A stretch of 64,000 nt of DNA from Pseudomonas sp. GM49 (GCF_000282355.1 NZ_AKJL01000001.1:1-64000); one strand, 5' to 3'; numbered from the stretch's first letter, positions 16,893-27,344 are shown. Notes: generated by a model from the letters alone, not told the origin. A program made the numbers and translations.

Positions 16893-17360
16893 CTAGTGAT
16901 GCTTTTTGTGGTGCTTGTTCGAGTGTTTATAACCGTTACCGGAATGGGAATGACCGCTGTCACTCCCCAGATCATTGCCGACCGCACCGCCGGCTGCACC
17001 ACCCAGGCCTGCACCGATGGCCGATCCGGTCGAACCGCCAAGACTGTTGCCGACCACCGATCCACCCGCCGCGCCCAAACCACCACCTACCGCCGCCTCG
17101 GTGCGACTGTGCTTGGGCGCGGCAATGGCACTACCGGCCGCTCCGCCGACACCTGCACCAATCGCTGCGCCCGTACTGCCTCCCACCTGACCACCGACAA
17201 CGTTGCCCAGCACCCCACCAAGACCACCGCCTACCGCGGCATCTCCATTACCTCCCGCCAGCGCCACCTGAGAGACCAGCAATCCAAAAACAATCGCAGG
17301 CACCATCAATAGTCGAGCATTCAGGCTTCCGTTTTTTTTGCCGTTGGTTTTCGGGTTCAT
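16893..17360 (-). CDS. Glycine-zipper protein with signal peptide and His-rich tail
   Basis: A 155-residue exported protein. A basic start and hydrophobic signal segment (about residues 17-34, ending QVALA) are followed by repeated GxxxG-type glycine-zipper stretches (GGGLGGVLGNVVGG and GSAIGAGLGGAAGG). The tail is rich in His/Ser/Lys and may bind metal. The ATG at 17360 follows GAGG. The paralogue at 17474-17842 has the same plan without the His tail. Glycine zippers commonly pack in membranes or outer-membrane lipoproteins; no lipobox is present here. Function unknown. Confidence 0.82.
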   Translation of the reverse strand: MNPKTNGKKNGSLNARLLMVPAIVFGLLVSQVALAGGNGDAAVGGGLGGVLGNVVGGQVGGSTGAAIGAGVGGAAGSAIAAPKHSRTEAAVGGGLGAAGGSVVGNSLGGSTGSAIGAGLGGAAGGAVGNDLGSDSGHSHSGNGYKHSNKHHKKHH

Positions 17361-17430
17361 GGCACGCCTCGCATTCTTCCAGGGTATGGAAGATTTGAGC
17401 TGCTGCGGCGTGAAACGTTCATAAATGAAA

Positions 17431-17457
17431 AAACCCGGCATCAAGCCGGGCTTTTTT
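17431..17457 (-). terminator. Intrinsic terminator between the two glycine-zipper genes
   Basis: CCCGGC-ATCAA-GCCGGG hairpin (17434-17450) flanked by A and T runs on both sides, so it can work in both directions. It should end the upstream paralogue transcript. Confidence 0.85.
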
Positions 17458-17473
17458 CAAATCTGAATCAGGA

Positions 17474-17842
17474 TCAGTGACGCTTGTGACCATTGGCCAG
17501 GTTGCTGCCTACGCCGCCGCCCAATGCACCGCCCAGGCCTGCACCGATGGTGGCACCGGACTTGCCGCCAAGGCTATTGCCGATCACCGAACCACCGGCC
17601 GCGCCGACACCGCCACCGATAGCAGCGCTGGTGCGATGACCTTTTTTGGCGGCAACTGCGCTGCCCGCAGCGCCAGCCACGCCCGCGCCAATCGCTGCGC
17701 CAGTGCTGCCGCCCATTTTCTGGCCGACCACGTTACCCAACGCGCCGCCCAAGCCACCGCCCAGCGCGGCAGTGCCGTCACCAGCCATTGCACCTTGAGC
17801 AACCAGAAGCCCCAGAACCAGAGCAGGCAGTGTTAAACGCAT
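17474..17842 (-). CDS. Glycine-zipper protein with signal peptide (paralogue)
   Basis: A 122-residue protein with a signal peptide (MRLTLPALVLGLLVAQGAMA) and two glycine-zipper blocks (GGGLGGALGNVVGQ; GATIGAGLGGALGGGVG). It ends NGHKRH, a short version of the His/Lys-rich tail of its neighbour. The ATG at 17842 gives a clean signal sequence. It is clearly a tandem duplicate of 16893-17360, but an intrinsic terminator separates the two transcripts. Probably periplasmic or outer-membrane associated; function unknown. Confidence 0.82.
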   Translation of the reverse strand: MRLTLPALVLGLLVAQGAMAGDGTAALGGGLGGALGNVVGQKMGGSTGAAIGAGVAGAAGSAVAAKKGHRTSAAIGGGVGAAGGSVIGNSLGGKSGATIGAGLGGALGGGVGSNLANGHKRH

Positions 17843-18154
17843 GACAAAAACCTCAAAAAATAGGGGTACACAAAAAGGGGGGCGAGATTGAATGCTTTTG
17901 CGCGGATAAAGTCCAGCACTCCGGTCCAACTTCGCGATTGGCGACGGTTGGACAGCATTTTTGAAAAAGGTTTTATGACGGACAAAAAAAAGCCCGCTGG
18001 GGAAACGGGCCAGGTGTTGCTTTCTAACGGATGAGTCGAGATTACGGAGGATTCTGTGAAAAGTTTGTGAAAGATCAGCGTCTTTGAAAAATTGTCATAA
18101 AACTTTTCAGACATGACAAACCGCGCTCTATAACGGGGTCTGCCCAGCGTTCGG
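17843..18154. other. Intergenic region with a terminator
   Basis: No gene is supported here. It contains the promoter side of the glycine-zipper gene and a terminator at 17984-18010. The part at 18020-18120 is AT-rich without a recognisable feature. Confidence 0.6.
17984..18010 (-). terminator. Intrinsic terminator, minus strand
   Basis: GCCCG-N9-CGGGC hairpin (17992-18010) followed on the minus strand by an eight-T run. It probably ends the transcript of the 62-residue gene at 18155-18343. Confidence 0.75.
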
Positions 18155-18343
18155 TTACTTCCTGACCGGCGCTGTCACCTTGGGTAAAAACTTGCCCTTC
18201 AGTACCCGGCACGCCCTGGTCTTGATTTTGTCGACCTCAGTCTGGTCCTCGCCGAAACTGGCCACATACTGGGTCTGACCACACCGCACGGAATTGTTGA
18301 TCGGAAATTCTGCGCCATCGTCCTCGATATACGGATCAGCCAT
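18155..18343 (-). CDS. Small hypothetical protein (62 aa)
   Basis: A 62-residue soluble protein starting MADPYIEDDGAEFPI, with two cysteines (VRCGQ and RACRV) and a basic C-terminus. AGGGG stands seven bases before the ATG at 18343. It has a downstream terminator on its own strand, which supports a real gene. No family recognised and no functional link to its neighbours is apparent. Confidence 0.6.
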   Translation of the reverse strand: MADPYIEDDGAEFPINNSVRCGQTQYVASFGEDQTEVDKIKTRACRVLKGKFLPKVTAPVRK

Positions 18344-18489
18344 CTCTTCACCCCTTTCAAAAAGCGCGATCGACATCGGCAAGCCCTTTGCCTGAAGTAA
18401 TATCGATCGCCAAGGTTTTTCAGACTAGCCGGTCACTAACGGACCTGACGTTCGGATTTCTCCGTGACCGACGAATGGCTTCTCAGCTT

Positions 18490-18810
18490 TCATCTCAACT
18501 TGACCGCAGTCCCGGTCACAAACACCACGACCATCCCGCCCTTGCCCGCCGGCATGCTGATCTCATAATCAAGCCCGACCACCGCGTCCGCCTGAAGCGC
18601 CTGCGCCCGCTCCTTGATCTCATCGGTGGCCTGAATGCGTGCTTCTTTCAACGCTCGTTCCAGTGTCTGGGAGCGCCCACCGAAAAAGTCGCGCATGCCG
18701 GCAAATACGTCTCGAACAACGTTGATCCCTTGCACCGACTCGGCGCTGACAATGTCCAGGTAGGCGGTAATTTGTCGGCCGTCAATGGAGTGGGTTGTGG
18801 TGGTGATCAT
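18490..18810 (-). CDS. YbjQ/UPF0145 family protein
   Basis: A 106-residue member of the YbjQ (UPF0145) family, formerly called heavy-metal-binding; it assembles as a pentamer in solved relatives. Typical features are GINVVRDVFAGMRDFFGG and ADAVVGLDYEI. The length is standard. Its ATG overlaps the TGA of the serine hydrolase gene (ATGA), so the two are translationally coupled. The function of the family is not known. Confidence 0.9.
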   Translation of the reverse strand: MITTTTHSIDGRQITAYLDIVSAESVQGINVVRDVFAGMRDFFGGRSQTLERALKEARIQATDEIKERAQALQADAVVGLDYEISMPAGKGGMVVVFVTGTAVKLR

Positions 18811-20150
18811 GGGTGTTCCTTCCTGTTCAGAAATTCAGCCAACGCATCAAACGCCGGCAACGTCACGGGGTCATTGGCCGAGTTGCTGGCCACGGGATGG
18901 GATGCGTAGCGGACGATAACCATCTCGGCCTTCGGATCGACATAGATGCGCTGCCCATGAACCCCACGCGCCATGAACGCCCCGCCCGCCTTGTTCGTCA
19001 CCCACCACATCGACCGATAACTCCAGTCTTTGAGCAATGCGTACCCCGCCTTGGCGAAAGCCTGTTTATCAGCGCCACCACGGATATCGTCGATCACTTC
19101 CACTGGCACGATCTGCTGACCGTTGAACCGGCCACCGGTGCGCAACATCTCGCCAAACCGCGCCAGGTCCCGCAACCCCGTATTCAAGCCACCACCGGCA
19201 AACGGAGTGCCGATGGAGTCCACGGTGAAATAGGCATCCTGTTCGGCCCCCAATCGACTCCAGATTTTTTCCGACAAAAGCTGCGCGACATTGCGACCAG
19301 TGGCGCGAGCAATGACCCAGCCAAGGACATCCGTGTTGACGGTTTTGTAGGCGAACGCTTTGCCGTGCTCACCTTGCAGTTGAACCGTCTGCAGAAACTC
19401 GTAGTAACTGCGAGGGCCGTCATAACCCTTGGGTTTGGGCAGCGGATTGCCCGCCTTGGCATGAGCCCAGACCTCGGCGTTCGGGTCCGCGTAGTCTTCG
19501 CTGTATTTGAGGCCTGTGGTCATGTCGAGCACCTGCCGCACCGTGGCGCCGCCAAACGCAGAATCCGTCAGTTCCGGGACATATTCGGCAACCCGCTTGC
19601 CAGCATCGATGCGCCCTTCCGCCACCAGCATGGCGCCCAGTGTGCCGACCACGGACTTGGTCACCGACATCGCAGCATGCTGGCCGTCCGGTTTCAGCAC
19701 CCCGAAATATCGCTCGTAGACAACTTTCCCGCGGTGCATGACCACAATGCCATCAGTGTAAGTGGCCGCGAGGGATTGCTCCCAGGTCATCGGCGCCTTG
19801 GCCCCAAGCGGGACAAAACTGATCTCGTCGATATCTTTGCGCAGCACTGTCTCCAGTGGAACCGGAGCACCCAGGCCGCGTGAAACGTTGATCGTTGGCA
19901 TCAGTTGCCGGAAATTCGAAACACTCCAGCGCATTGCCGGGAATTGAAAATAGCTACCGTCTTCAAAACGCACGGTGCGATCAACGGAGGGTGGCGAACC
20001 TGCCATCCAGCCGAGTTTGGCGGGGTCACTGGCTTGCGCGTCGGGAAAAGTTGCAGGGGCGGATGCGAGGGCCATTGATGTCATCGCAACTATCGACACA
20101 GTCGCGATGAGCTTGGCTGCGCCGCGAAAACTGGCTCGAGGATAGAGCAT
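18807..20150 (-). CDS. Serine hydrolase, class C beta-lactamase fold (secreted)
   Basis: A 447-residue exported protein. A signal peptide lies in residues 1-29 (AKLIATVSIVAMTSMALASA). The nucleophile motif SxxK is Ser162-Val-Thr-Lys165, with further family motifs downstream (GGGLNTGLRDLARFGEM). Such proteins are usually esterases, amidases or 6-aminohexanoate-dimer hydrolase relatives, rarely true beta-lactamases. The ATG at 20150 follows AAGGGA. It is coupled by ATGA overlap to the ybjQ-family gene. Substrate unknown. Confidence 0.87.
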   Translation of the reverse strand: MLYPRASFRGAAKLIATVSIVAMTSMALASAPATFPDAQASDPAKLGWMAGSPPSVDRTVRFEDGSYFQFPAMRWSVSNFRQLMPTINVSRGLGAPVPLETVLRKDIDEISFVPLGAKAPMTWEQSLAATYTDGIVVMHRGKVVYERYFGVLKPDGQHAAMSVTKSVVGTLGAMLVAEGRIDAGKRVAEYVPELTDSAFGGATVRQVLDMTTGLKYSEDYADPNAEVWAHAKAGNPLPKPKGYDGPRSYYEFLQTVQLQGEHGKAFAYKTVNTDVLGWVIARATGRNVAQLLSEKIWSRLGAEQDAYFTVDSIGTPFAGGGLNTGLRDLARFGEMLRTGGRFNGQQIVPVEVIDDIRGGADKQAFAKAGYALLKDWSYRSMWWVTNKAGGAFMARGVHGQRIYVDPKAEMVIVRYASHPVASNSANDPVTLPAFDALAEFLNRKEHP

Positions 20151-20411
20151 GATGTCGATTCCCTTCGAAGAAATCGGGCAGTCTAACAGCCGGATTGGCT
20201 TGGTGACCGCTTGCGCGGAGAAGTCTGTTGTTTGCCCAATCTCAAACTCAACCCCCAAAAGCCCTGGCATCTTTCGAAACCAAGGGGTTTGTTTACATCG
20301 AATTTGGCGGTGAAGCGCCGCTCGGGAGTCCCCCACCCGCGCCAGTGCCAGAGCGCCGCTTTTCCACTGCTATGCTGACAACATCTGTTTCCTACACCGG
20401 AGACGAGCAGC

Positions 20412-20993
20412 ATGGCAGCAGAAGGCAAGCATTTGTCGTTAACTTTCAAGGCTATAGCTTACTCGGCTGGAGGCTTCCTTGTCGCTTGGGCTGCGATAAA
20501 GCTGATCGACACTTATTTCGACCCGACGTTGTTGGCAGATACCAAGGGCTGGCTGCTTCGTGCGTGGAACTGGCTTCTCTTGGAAACGCCAATACCGAAT
20601 TGGTCGCTGCTGATGATTATCGCGGCTTTAATCAGCACTCTGACTGTAGCGATTTACTTCTACCGCACTACTGACGGAACTTACGGCGAGCTACACGAGA
20701 TAGAGCGAAAAGTTTACAAAATGAACAACCCTCAGTTTCCACAGTTGACAGATAACCAAACGCTGCTGATGGAAGCTTTAGCCTATCATGCAAATTTCAG
20801 AAAAATTGCAAATTTAGACTCGGTTTGCAAACTTGTCTCACTAAGCAAGCTGGAAGTTGAAGACGGTCTAAAGCAACTCCAGGCTAAACATCTAGTGAAG
20901 CAAAAAGTGACGCGGGGGACGTTCGGCGCCACCACTTTTGAACTTACCCTGGCAGGTAAGGACTATGCATTAGAGCGATTTGAGCTAACGTAG
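20412..20993 (+). CDS. Two-helix membrane protein with C-terminal winged-helix-like domain
   Basis: A 193-residue protein I do not recognise. Two hydrophobic segments (about residues 14-32 and 66-84) are followed by a soluble part from about 110. Its pattern LTDNQTLLMEALAYHANF, LVSLSKLEVEDGLKQLQAKHLV and TTFELTLAGKDYAL resembles a winged helix with a wing and a MarR-like recognition helix. Base composition and codon use are AT-richer than the neighbours, suggesting transfer. It sits next to the 3' end of tRNA-Ser. It could be a membrane-tied regulator, or the domain may serve protein contacts. Confidence 0.7.
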   Translation: MAAEGKHLSLTFKAIAYSAGGFLVAWAAIKLIDTYFDPTLLADTKGWLLRAWNWLLLETPIPNWSLLMIIAALISTLTVAIYFYRTTDGTYGELHEIERKVYKMNNPQFPQLTDNQTLLMEALAYHANFRKIANLDSVCKLVSLSKLEVEDGLKQLQAKHLVKQKVTRGTFGATTFELTLAGKDYALERFELT

Positions 20994-21070
20994 CAGAGAC
21001 ACACGGGACGGCGAAGGGTATAGATCGGAGTGACGGAAGGCGGGATGTAATGAGCACTACAACTAAAAAA

Positions 21071-21104
21071 GAAAAACCCCCGCAAACCATTGATTTGCGA
21101 GGGT
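21071..21104 (-). terminator. Terminator of tRNA-Ser
   Basis: On the minus strand CCTCGCAAAT pairs with GTTTGCGGGG, followed by TTTTTC. It lies 11 bases beyond the tRNA 3' end. Confidence 0.85.
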
Positions 21105-21114
21105 CTTCAGAATG

Positions 21115-21204
21115 TGGCGGTGAAGGAGAGATTCGAACTCTCGATACAGTTTCCTGTATACACACTTTCCAGGCGTGCTCCTTAAGCCACTCGGACACTT
21201 CACC
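21115..21204 (-). tRNA. tRNA-Ser(GGA)
   Basis: A 90-base class II tRNA. The acceptor stem is GGTGAAG/CTTCACC with discriminator G and an encoded CCA. The anticodon loop CTGGAAA gives anticodon GGA, reading UCC and UCU. The long variable arm and the TTCGAATC T-loop are present. The gene has a clear promoter and terminator. Its 3' end is repeated at 20305-20315. Confidence 0.96.
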
Positions 21205-21242
21205 GTATCTCTTCAAACATGTTCTGTCTGTCGAGGCGCGCT

Positions 21243-21271
21243 AATGTAGTCGAAAGCTTTTCCGATGGCAA
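21243..21271 (-). promoter_or_regulatory. Promoter of tRNA-Ser
   Basis: TTGCCA (21266-21271) and TACATT (21243-21248) are separated by 17 bases on the minus strand, followed by a GC-rich discriminator, as in stringently controlled stable-RNA promoters. The rest of the 308-base gap up to 21512 shows no gene and no other clear signal. Confidence 0.7.
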
Positions 21272-21512
21272 ACATTTTTTTCAGAATTTTCATGCGGTTA
21301 ACGCGATTCAGCGTTTCCGCTCGCTCCGGGCCATGGCAAACCGGCCAATCTCCGGCTTCGTGCCCTCTTCTATATAGAGGGGAATACGCAGCAGGCACGG
21401 CGGGCTGCGCCTGGCGGGCAGGCAAAGGGTGACTGGCGGGTCAGTCACGGCGCTTTACCTGGCCTGCAGTGGTGGGTAACGTCTGCCCAACTTTATTGAA
21501 AGGAATAGCGTC

Positions 21513-22202
21513 ATGAGTGAGTTGATTTCCTACCATCTCGAAGACGGTATCGCGACCCTGACCTTGAGCAATGGCAAGGTCAATGCCATCTCCCCGGATG
21601 TGATTGCCGCGTTCAACGCTGCGCTGGATCAGGCGGTGACTGATCGTGCAGTGGTGATCATTACCGGCCAGCCGGGCATTCTCTCTGGCGGGTATGACCT
21701 GAAGGTGATGACGGCAGGCCCTAAAGAGGCCGTGGCGCTGGTGACCTCCGGCTCGACACTGGCCCGCCGCCTGCTGTCGCACCCCTTCCCGGTGATCGTC
21801 GCGTGCCCGGGGCATGCGGTGGCCAAGGGTGCGTTTCTGTTGTTGTCGGCCGACTATCGCATCGGTGTCGACGGTGCGTTCAGCATTGGCCTGAACGAAG
21901 TACAGATCGGCATGACCATGCACCACGCGGGTATCGAGATTGCCCGTGATCGCCTGAGCAAAGTGGCTCTGCAGCGTTCGGTGGTCAACGGCGAGATGTT
22001 CAATCCACAAAGCGCCGTGGCTGCCGGTTTCCTTGATGTGGTGGTTTCGGCTGAAGAACTGCAAGGCGCGGCACTGTCGGCGGCTCGTCAGTTGAAGAAG
22101 ATCAACATGACCGCGCACAAGAACACCAAATTGAAAGTGCGCAAAGCCTTGCTGGAGGCCCTGGACAACGCGATCATCCAGGACCAGGAACATCTGGTTT
22201 AA
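21513..22202 (+). CDS. Crotonase/enoyl-CoA hydratase family protein
   Basis: A 229-residue protein of the crotonase fold, shorter than the usual 255-260. The N-terminal region (ATLTLSNGKVNAISPDV) and the oxyanion-hole segments (ILSGGYDLKVM; GHAVAKGAFLLLSADYRIG) are visible. The typical Glu residues of hydratase catalysis are not evident: the second active-site region reads NEVQIGMTMHHAGIEIAR. The reaction may therefore differ from hydration. It is a single gene with its own terminator. Pseudomonas genomes usually annotate it simply as crotonase/enoyl-CoA hydratase family. Confidence 0.88.
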   Translation: MSELISYHLEDGIATLTLSNGKVNAISPDVIAAFNAALDQAVTDRAVVIITGQPGILSGGYDLKVMTAGPKEAVALVTSGSTLARRLLSHPFPVIVACPGHAVAKGAFLLLSADYRIGVDGAFSIGLNEVQIGMTMHHAGIEIARDRLSKVALQRSVVNGEMFNPQSAVAAGFLDVVVSAEELQGAALSAARQLKKINMTAHKNTKLKVRKALLEALDNAIIQDQEHLV

Positions 22203-22220
22203 GCCCGGATCTGCAACAAC

Positions 22221-22251
22221 GAAAAGCCCGACCGTCGTGTCGGGCTTTTTC
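22221..22251 (+). terminator. Intrinsic terminator after the crotonase gene
   Basis: AGCCCGAC-CGTC-GTGTCGGGCT hairpin followed by TTTTTC. Confidence 0.9.
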
Positions 22252-22416
22252 ATACATGCCTTGATTAAACGTCTGTAACCGCTCTAGACCGCATCTGACC
22301 AAATGGTCGGAAACATCAGCTCAAACATCGGCCATCTCCCACTTCCCTGGCAGCAATTGCCGAAAACAGTGTACATCCGTACACTGCGCCACCTTTTGTC
22401 CCGGTGGGGCCTGTAA

Positions 22417-23139
22417 ATGCTGTTTTTGCTTCGTATGTCATTGATGGGCCTGCACTTTATCGTGGCAGGTGTGCTGGGTGTGATTCTCGGCCTGTGCCGG
22501 CCATTCAACCCGGACAACAGCCGTCTATGCGCACGCCTGTATGCCTGGCCGGCCATGTGTATTTTGCGTTTGCGGGTGAAGGCCGAAGTCGGGCCGTTGA
22601 TGGACAAACCTGACAGCTGCGTGATCATCGCCAATCACCAGTCCAACTACGATCTGTTCGTGTTTGGCAACGTAGTGCCCCGCCGTACCGTGTGCATCGG
22701 CAAAAAGAGCCTGAAATGGGTGCCGCTGTTCGGGCAGTTGTTCTGGCTGGCCGGCAATGTACTGATCGACCGTGGCAATGCGCACAAGGCGCGCCAATCG
22801 ATGTTGACCACCACCCACACCCTGCAAAACAAAGACACCTCGATCTGGGTTTTCCCGGAAGGCACGCGCAACCTGGGTGAGGACTTGCTGCCCTTCAAGA
22901 AAGGCGCCTTCCAGATGGCCATTGCCGCCGGGGTACCGATCGTGCCGGTGTGTGTCAGCAGTTACGTCAAACACATGCGATTGAACCGCTGGCGCAGCGG
23001 GAAAATTCTGATTCGTTCGTTGCCTGCGATTCCCACTGCCGGATTGAGCCTGGACGACATGCCCATGCTGATCGCCCAGTGCCGCGAGCAGATGCGTGAA
23101 TGTATCGAATCGATGGACCGGCAACTGCAAGCCGCCTGA
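22417..23139 (+). CDS. plsC: 1-acyl-sn-glycerol-3-phosphate acyltransferase
   Basis: This 240-residue membrane enzyme adds the second acyl chain in phosphatidic acid synthesis. The acyltransferase motif HxxxxD is His74-Gln-Ser-Asn-Tyr-Asp79, and FPEGTRN starts at 146. One N-terminal membrane segment (MLFLLRMSLMGLHFIVAGVL) anchors it. The gene is monocistronic with a terminator. Pseudomonads have several PlsC paralogues, so the symbol denotes the family, not necessarily the essential copy. Confidence 0.88.
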   Translation: MLFLLRMSLMGLHFIVAGVLGVILGLCRPFNPDNSRLCARLYAWPAMCILRLRVKAEVGPLMDKPDSCVIIANHQSNYDLFVFGNVVPRRTVCIGKKSLKWVPLFGQLFWLAGNVLIDRGNAHKARQSMLTTTHTLQNKDTSIWVFPEGTRNLGEDLLPFKKGAFQMAIAAGVPIVPVCVSSYVKHMRLNRWRSGKILIRSLPAIPTAGLSLDDMPMLIAQCREQMRECIESMDRQLQAA

Positions 23140-23142
23140 ATG

Positions 23143-23170
23143 AAACCCGCCGAGTGCGGGTTTTCTTTTG
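23143..23170 (+). terminator. Intrinsic terminator after plsC
   Basis: AAACCCGC-CGAGT-GCGGGTTTT hairpin with a T-rich tail, four bases after the stop codon. Confidence 0.85.
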
Positions 23171-23286
23171 CCCCTGAACTCTGCAGATTTAGCTGACTCT
23201 CAAGCATCGCCAAGGCTAAGCTGAACAATGCCTGCCATTGCGTTTATCGCTAATAGAAAGCTGCCAAAAAGAAGTGAACCACCATC

Positions 23287-24258
23287 ATGGGTAGAGTTGT
23301 TGCTGCTGCGGTTTATAGCGCCGGTAAAAGAGTCACCAATATCACCCTCGACGAAGGCGCCGCCTGGGCTGCAAAGCCCGGACACTTTGTCTGGATTGGC
23401 CTCGAAGAGCCGAACGCCGAGGAACTCTACAACCTGCAACGCCAGTTCAACCTGCACGAACTGGCCATCGAAGACGCCCTGGAAAAGCACAGCCGACCAA
23501 AGCTGGAAACTTTCGGCGATGCGCTGTTCATCGTGACGTATTCGCCCATCCGGGATGAAGGCAAACTCAAGTTCATCGAGACGCATATCTTTGCCGGCAA
23601 TGGCTACATCATTACTGCGCGCAACGGTCACTCCGCGTCCTACGCCCATGTCCGACAACGCTGTGAGGCGCGTCCGCTCTTGCTTGAGCACGGGGAAGAT
23701 TTCGTACTCTATGCCATCCTCGATTTCGTGATCGAAAACTACCAGCCGATGGGCGAAGCCATTCACGCGGAAATCGATGAGCTGGAAGGCAATGTGTTAT
23801 GTGGCGTGTTGAATGACTACGACATCCAGAAGCTGCATGGCCTGCGTCGTGATGTTTTGCGCTTGCGTCGTTATGTGGCACCGATGATTGAGATAGGAGA
23901 GGAACTGCAGAGGCTGAGTTTCCCGTTCATCGACAAGAACATGCGGCCGTACTTTCGCGATGTGCAGATTCATGTGACGCGGCAGATGGAAGACCTGACG
24001 ACCCTGGCGGATATTGCCAGCCAGACGATTGAGGTCGGGGTGCTGCTGGAGGCCTCTCGCCAGAGCGTGGTGCAGCGCAAGTTTGCGGCCTGGGCCGCGA
24101 TCTTGGCCTTCCCGACGGCGGTGGCGGGGATCTACGGGATGAACTTCCAGAACATGCCGGAGCTGAACTGGCACTACGGGTACTTCGGGGTGCTGGGGTT
24201 TATTACGGTGGGTTGTCTGGGGTTGTGGGCGAGTTTCAAAAAGTCGGGGTGGCTGTAG
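23287..24258 (+). CDS. corA: Magnesium/cobalt transporter CorA
   Basis: A 323-residue inner-membrane Mg2+ channel. A large cytoplasmic domain is followed by two C-terminal helices. The selectivity motif Gly284-Met285-Asn286 is at the end of the first helix, in YGMNFQNMPELNW, and the protein ends KKSGWL. Length and motif fit CorA family A. The stop codon TAG lies inside the first bases of a REPIN (24253-24355). It is a single gene. Confidence 0.92.
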   Translation: MGRVVAAAVYSAGKRVTNITLDEGAAWAAKPGHFVWIGLEEPNAEELYNLQRQFNLHELAIEDALEKHSRPKLETFGDALFIVTYSPIRDEGKLKFIETHIFAGNGYIITARNGHSASYAHVRQRCEARPLLLEHGEDFVLYAILDFVIENYQPMGEAIHAEIDELEGNVLCGVLNDYDIQKLHGLRRDVLRLRRYVAPMIEIGEELQRLSFPFIDKNMRPYFRDVQIHVTRQMEDLTTLADIASQTIEVGVLLEASRQSVVQRKFAAWAAILAFPTAVAGIYGMNFQNMPELNWHYGYFGVLGFITVGCLGLWASFKKSGWL

Positions 24259-24355
24259 GAGCGAGCCTGCCCGCGAAAAACCTGAGAGCACCGTGGGCTG
24301 TCAGGTTTGGCGCGTTATCGTTCACGACCATCGCGAGCAGGGCTCGCTCCTACAG
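24253..24355. repeat. REPIN, TGTAGGAG class, overlapping the corA stop
   Basis: Inverted REP pair with mutated arms (GCCTGCCCGCG and GCAGGGCTCGC). The TAG within CTGTAGG is the corA stop codon. Confidence 0.85.
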
Positions 24356-24357
24356 GT

Positions 24358-25080
24358 TTAAACAGCTTCCGGCTTGTGCGCGACAAACCGCATCATCCAT
24401 TCGGCAACCGTGGTGCCGTGGTGTTCCTGCTCCAGGCTCGCAATGCCTTTGGAGTAGACCTGCTCACCCAGTGCCTGCTGGCGAATCTCCAGCAGGGCGC
24501 GGGAGTAGTCGTGGATGAACTCCGGATGCCCCTGGAAGCACAGCACCTGATCGTTGATGTGGTAGGCGGCATACGGGCAGAAATCGCTGGAAGCGATGAC
24601 CGTGGCGTTCTCCGGCAGCGTCGTGACCTGATCCTGGTGGCTGATCAGCAACGTCAGTTCTTCGCGCACCGGGCTCATCCATGGCGCCCTGGCGGCCATT
24701 TTGTACTTGTGCGTGCCGACGCCCCAGCCCTGGGTGGCGCGCTCGCTCTTGCCACCGAGCAGCAGAGCCAGCAACTGATGGCCGAAGCAGACGCCCAACA
24801 ACTTGTCGCCGCGCTCGTAGCGGGTCAGCAGATATTTCTTGAGGGTTTCGATCCACGGGTCGGTGCCGAAGGAGTCAGCCTTGCTGCCCGTCACCAGGTA
24901 GGCGTCGAACTCCAGGTCGTCACTTGGGTATTCCCCCTGCACCACGTTGTAGACCGTGAACTCGGCGGCAATCGGCTGCTGCGAAAACAGGTGTTTGAAC
25001 ATCTGCCCGTAGCCCTGATATTGGTCAACCAATTCCGGACGCAGGTGGTCGGTTTCCAGAATGCAGATGCGTAACGACAT
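24358..25080 (-). CDS. Class I glutamine amidotransferase-like protein (GMP synthase-like)
   Basis: A 240-residue protein with the full GATase triad: Cys98 in GVCFGHQ, and His185 and Glu187 in FQGHPEF. There is no synthetase domain, so it is a free-standing amidotransferase or gamma-glutamyl hydrolase of the YfeJ/GMP-synthase-like type. Homologues next to polyamine genes act as gamma-glutamyl-putrescine hydrolases, but this context gives no such hint. The ATG at 25080 is preceded by AGGT. It stands alone beside the FadB-like gene. Confidence 0.86.
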   Translation of the reverse strand: MSLRICILETDHLRPELVDQYQGYGQMFKHLFSQQPIAAEFTVYNVVQGEYPSDDLEFDAYLVTGSKADSFGTDPWIETLKKYLLTRYERGDKLLGVCFGHQLLALLLGGKSERATQGWGVGTHKYKMAARAPWMSPVREELTLLISHQDQVTTLPENATVIASSDFCPYAAYHINDQVLCFQGHPEFIHDYSRALLEIRQQALGEQVYSKGIASLEQEHHGTTVAEWMMRFVAHKPEAV

Positions 25081-25175
25081 AAAAAATACCTGACACGTGA
25101 TGGGAATAATGCACACCCCAGAGCCTGCCTCGAAACACCGTGACAAGGCAAGCCCCGAAATACGTCATCGCCCCC

Positions 25176-27320
<2,145 letters not shown>

Positions 27321-27344
27321 AACTGGGTTCCTTGATGTCCGGGC

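Larger units (their letters stand above)
20301..21125. mobile_element. Possible small integrated element at tRNA-Ser (att-like repeats)
   Basis: TGGCGGTGAAG, the complement of the last 11 bases of tRNA-Ser including CCA, occurs at 21115-21125 within the tRNA and again in the same orientation at 20305-20315. With flanks it is 14 of 15 bases (AATxTGGCGGTGAAG). The enclosed 0.8 kb is AT-richer than the surroundings and carries one gene (20412-20993). No integrase is present, so at most this is a remnant. Confidence 0.35.

Noticed and set aside
18807-20150. Serine hydrolase as an antibiotic-resistance beta-lactamase
   Set aside because: Only the SxxK motif and fold are shared; the layout fits the broad esterase/amidase group, so no resistance claim is made.
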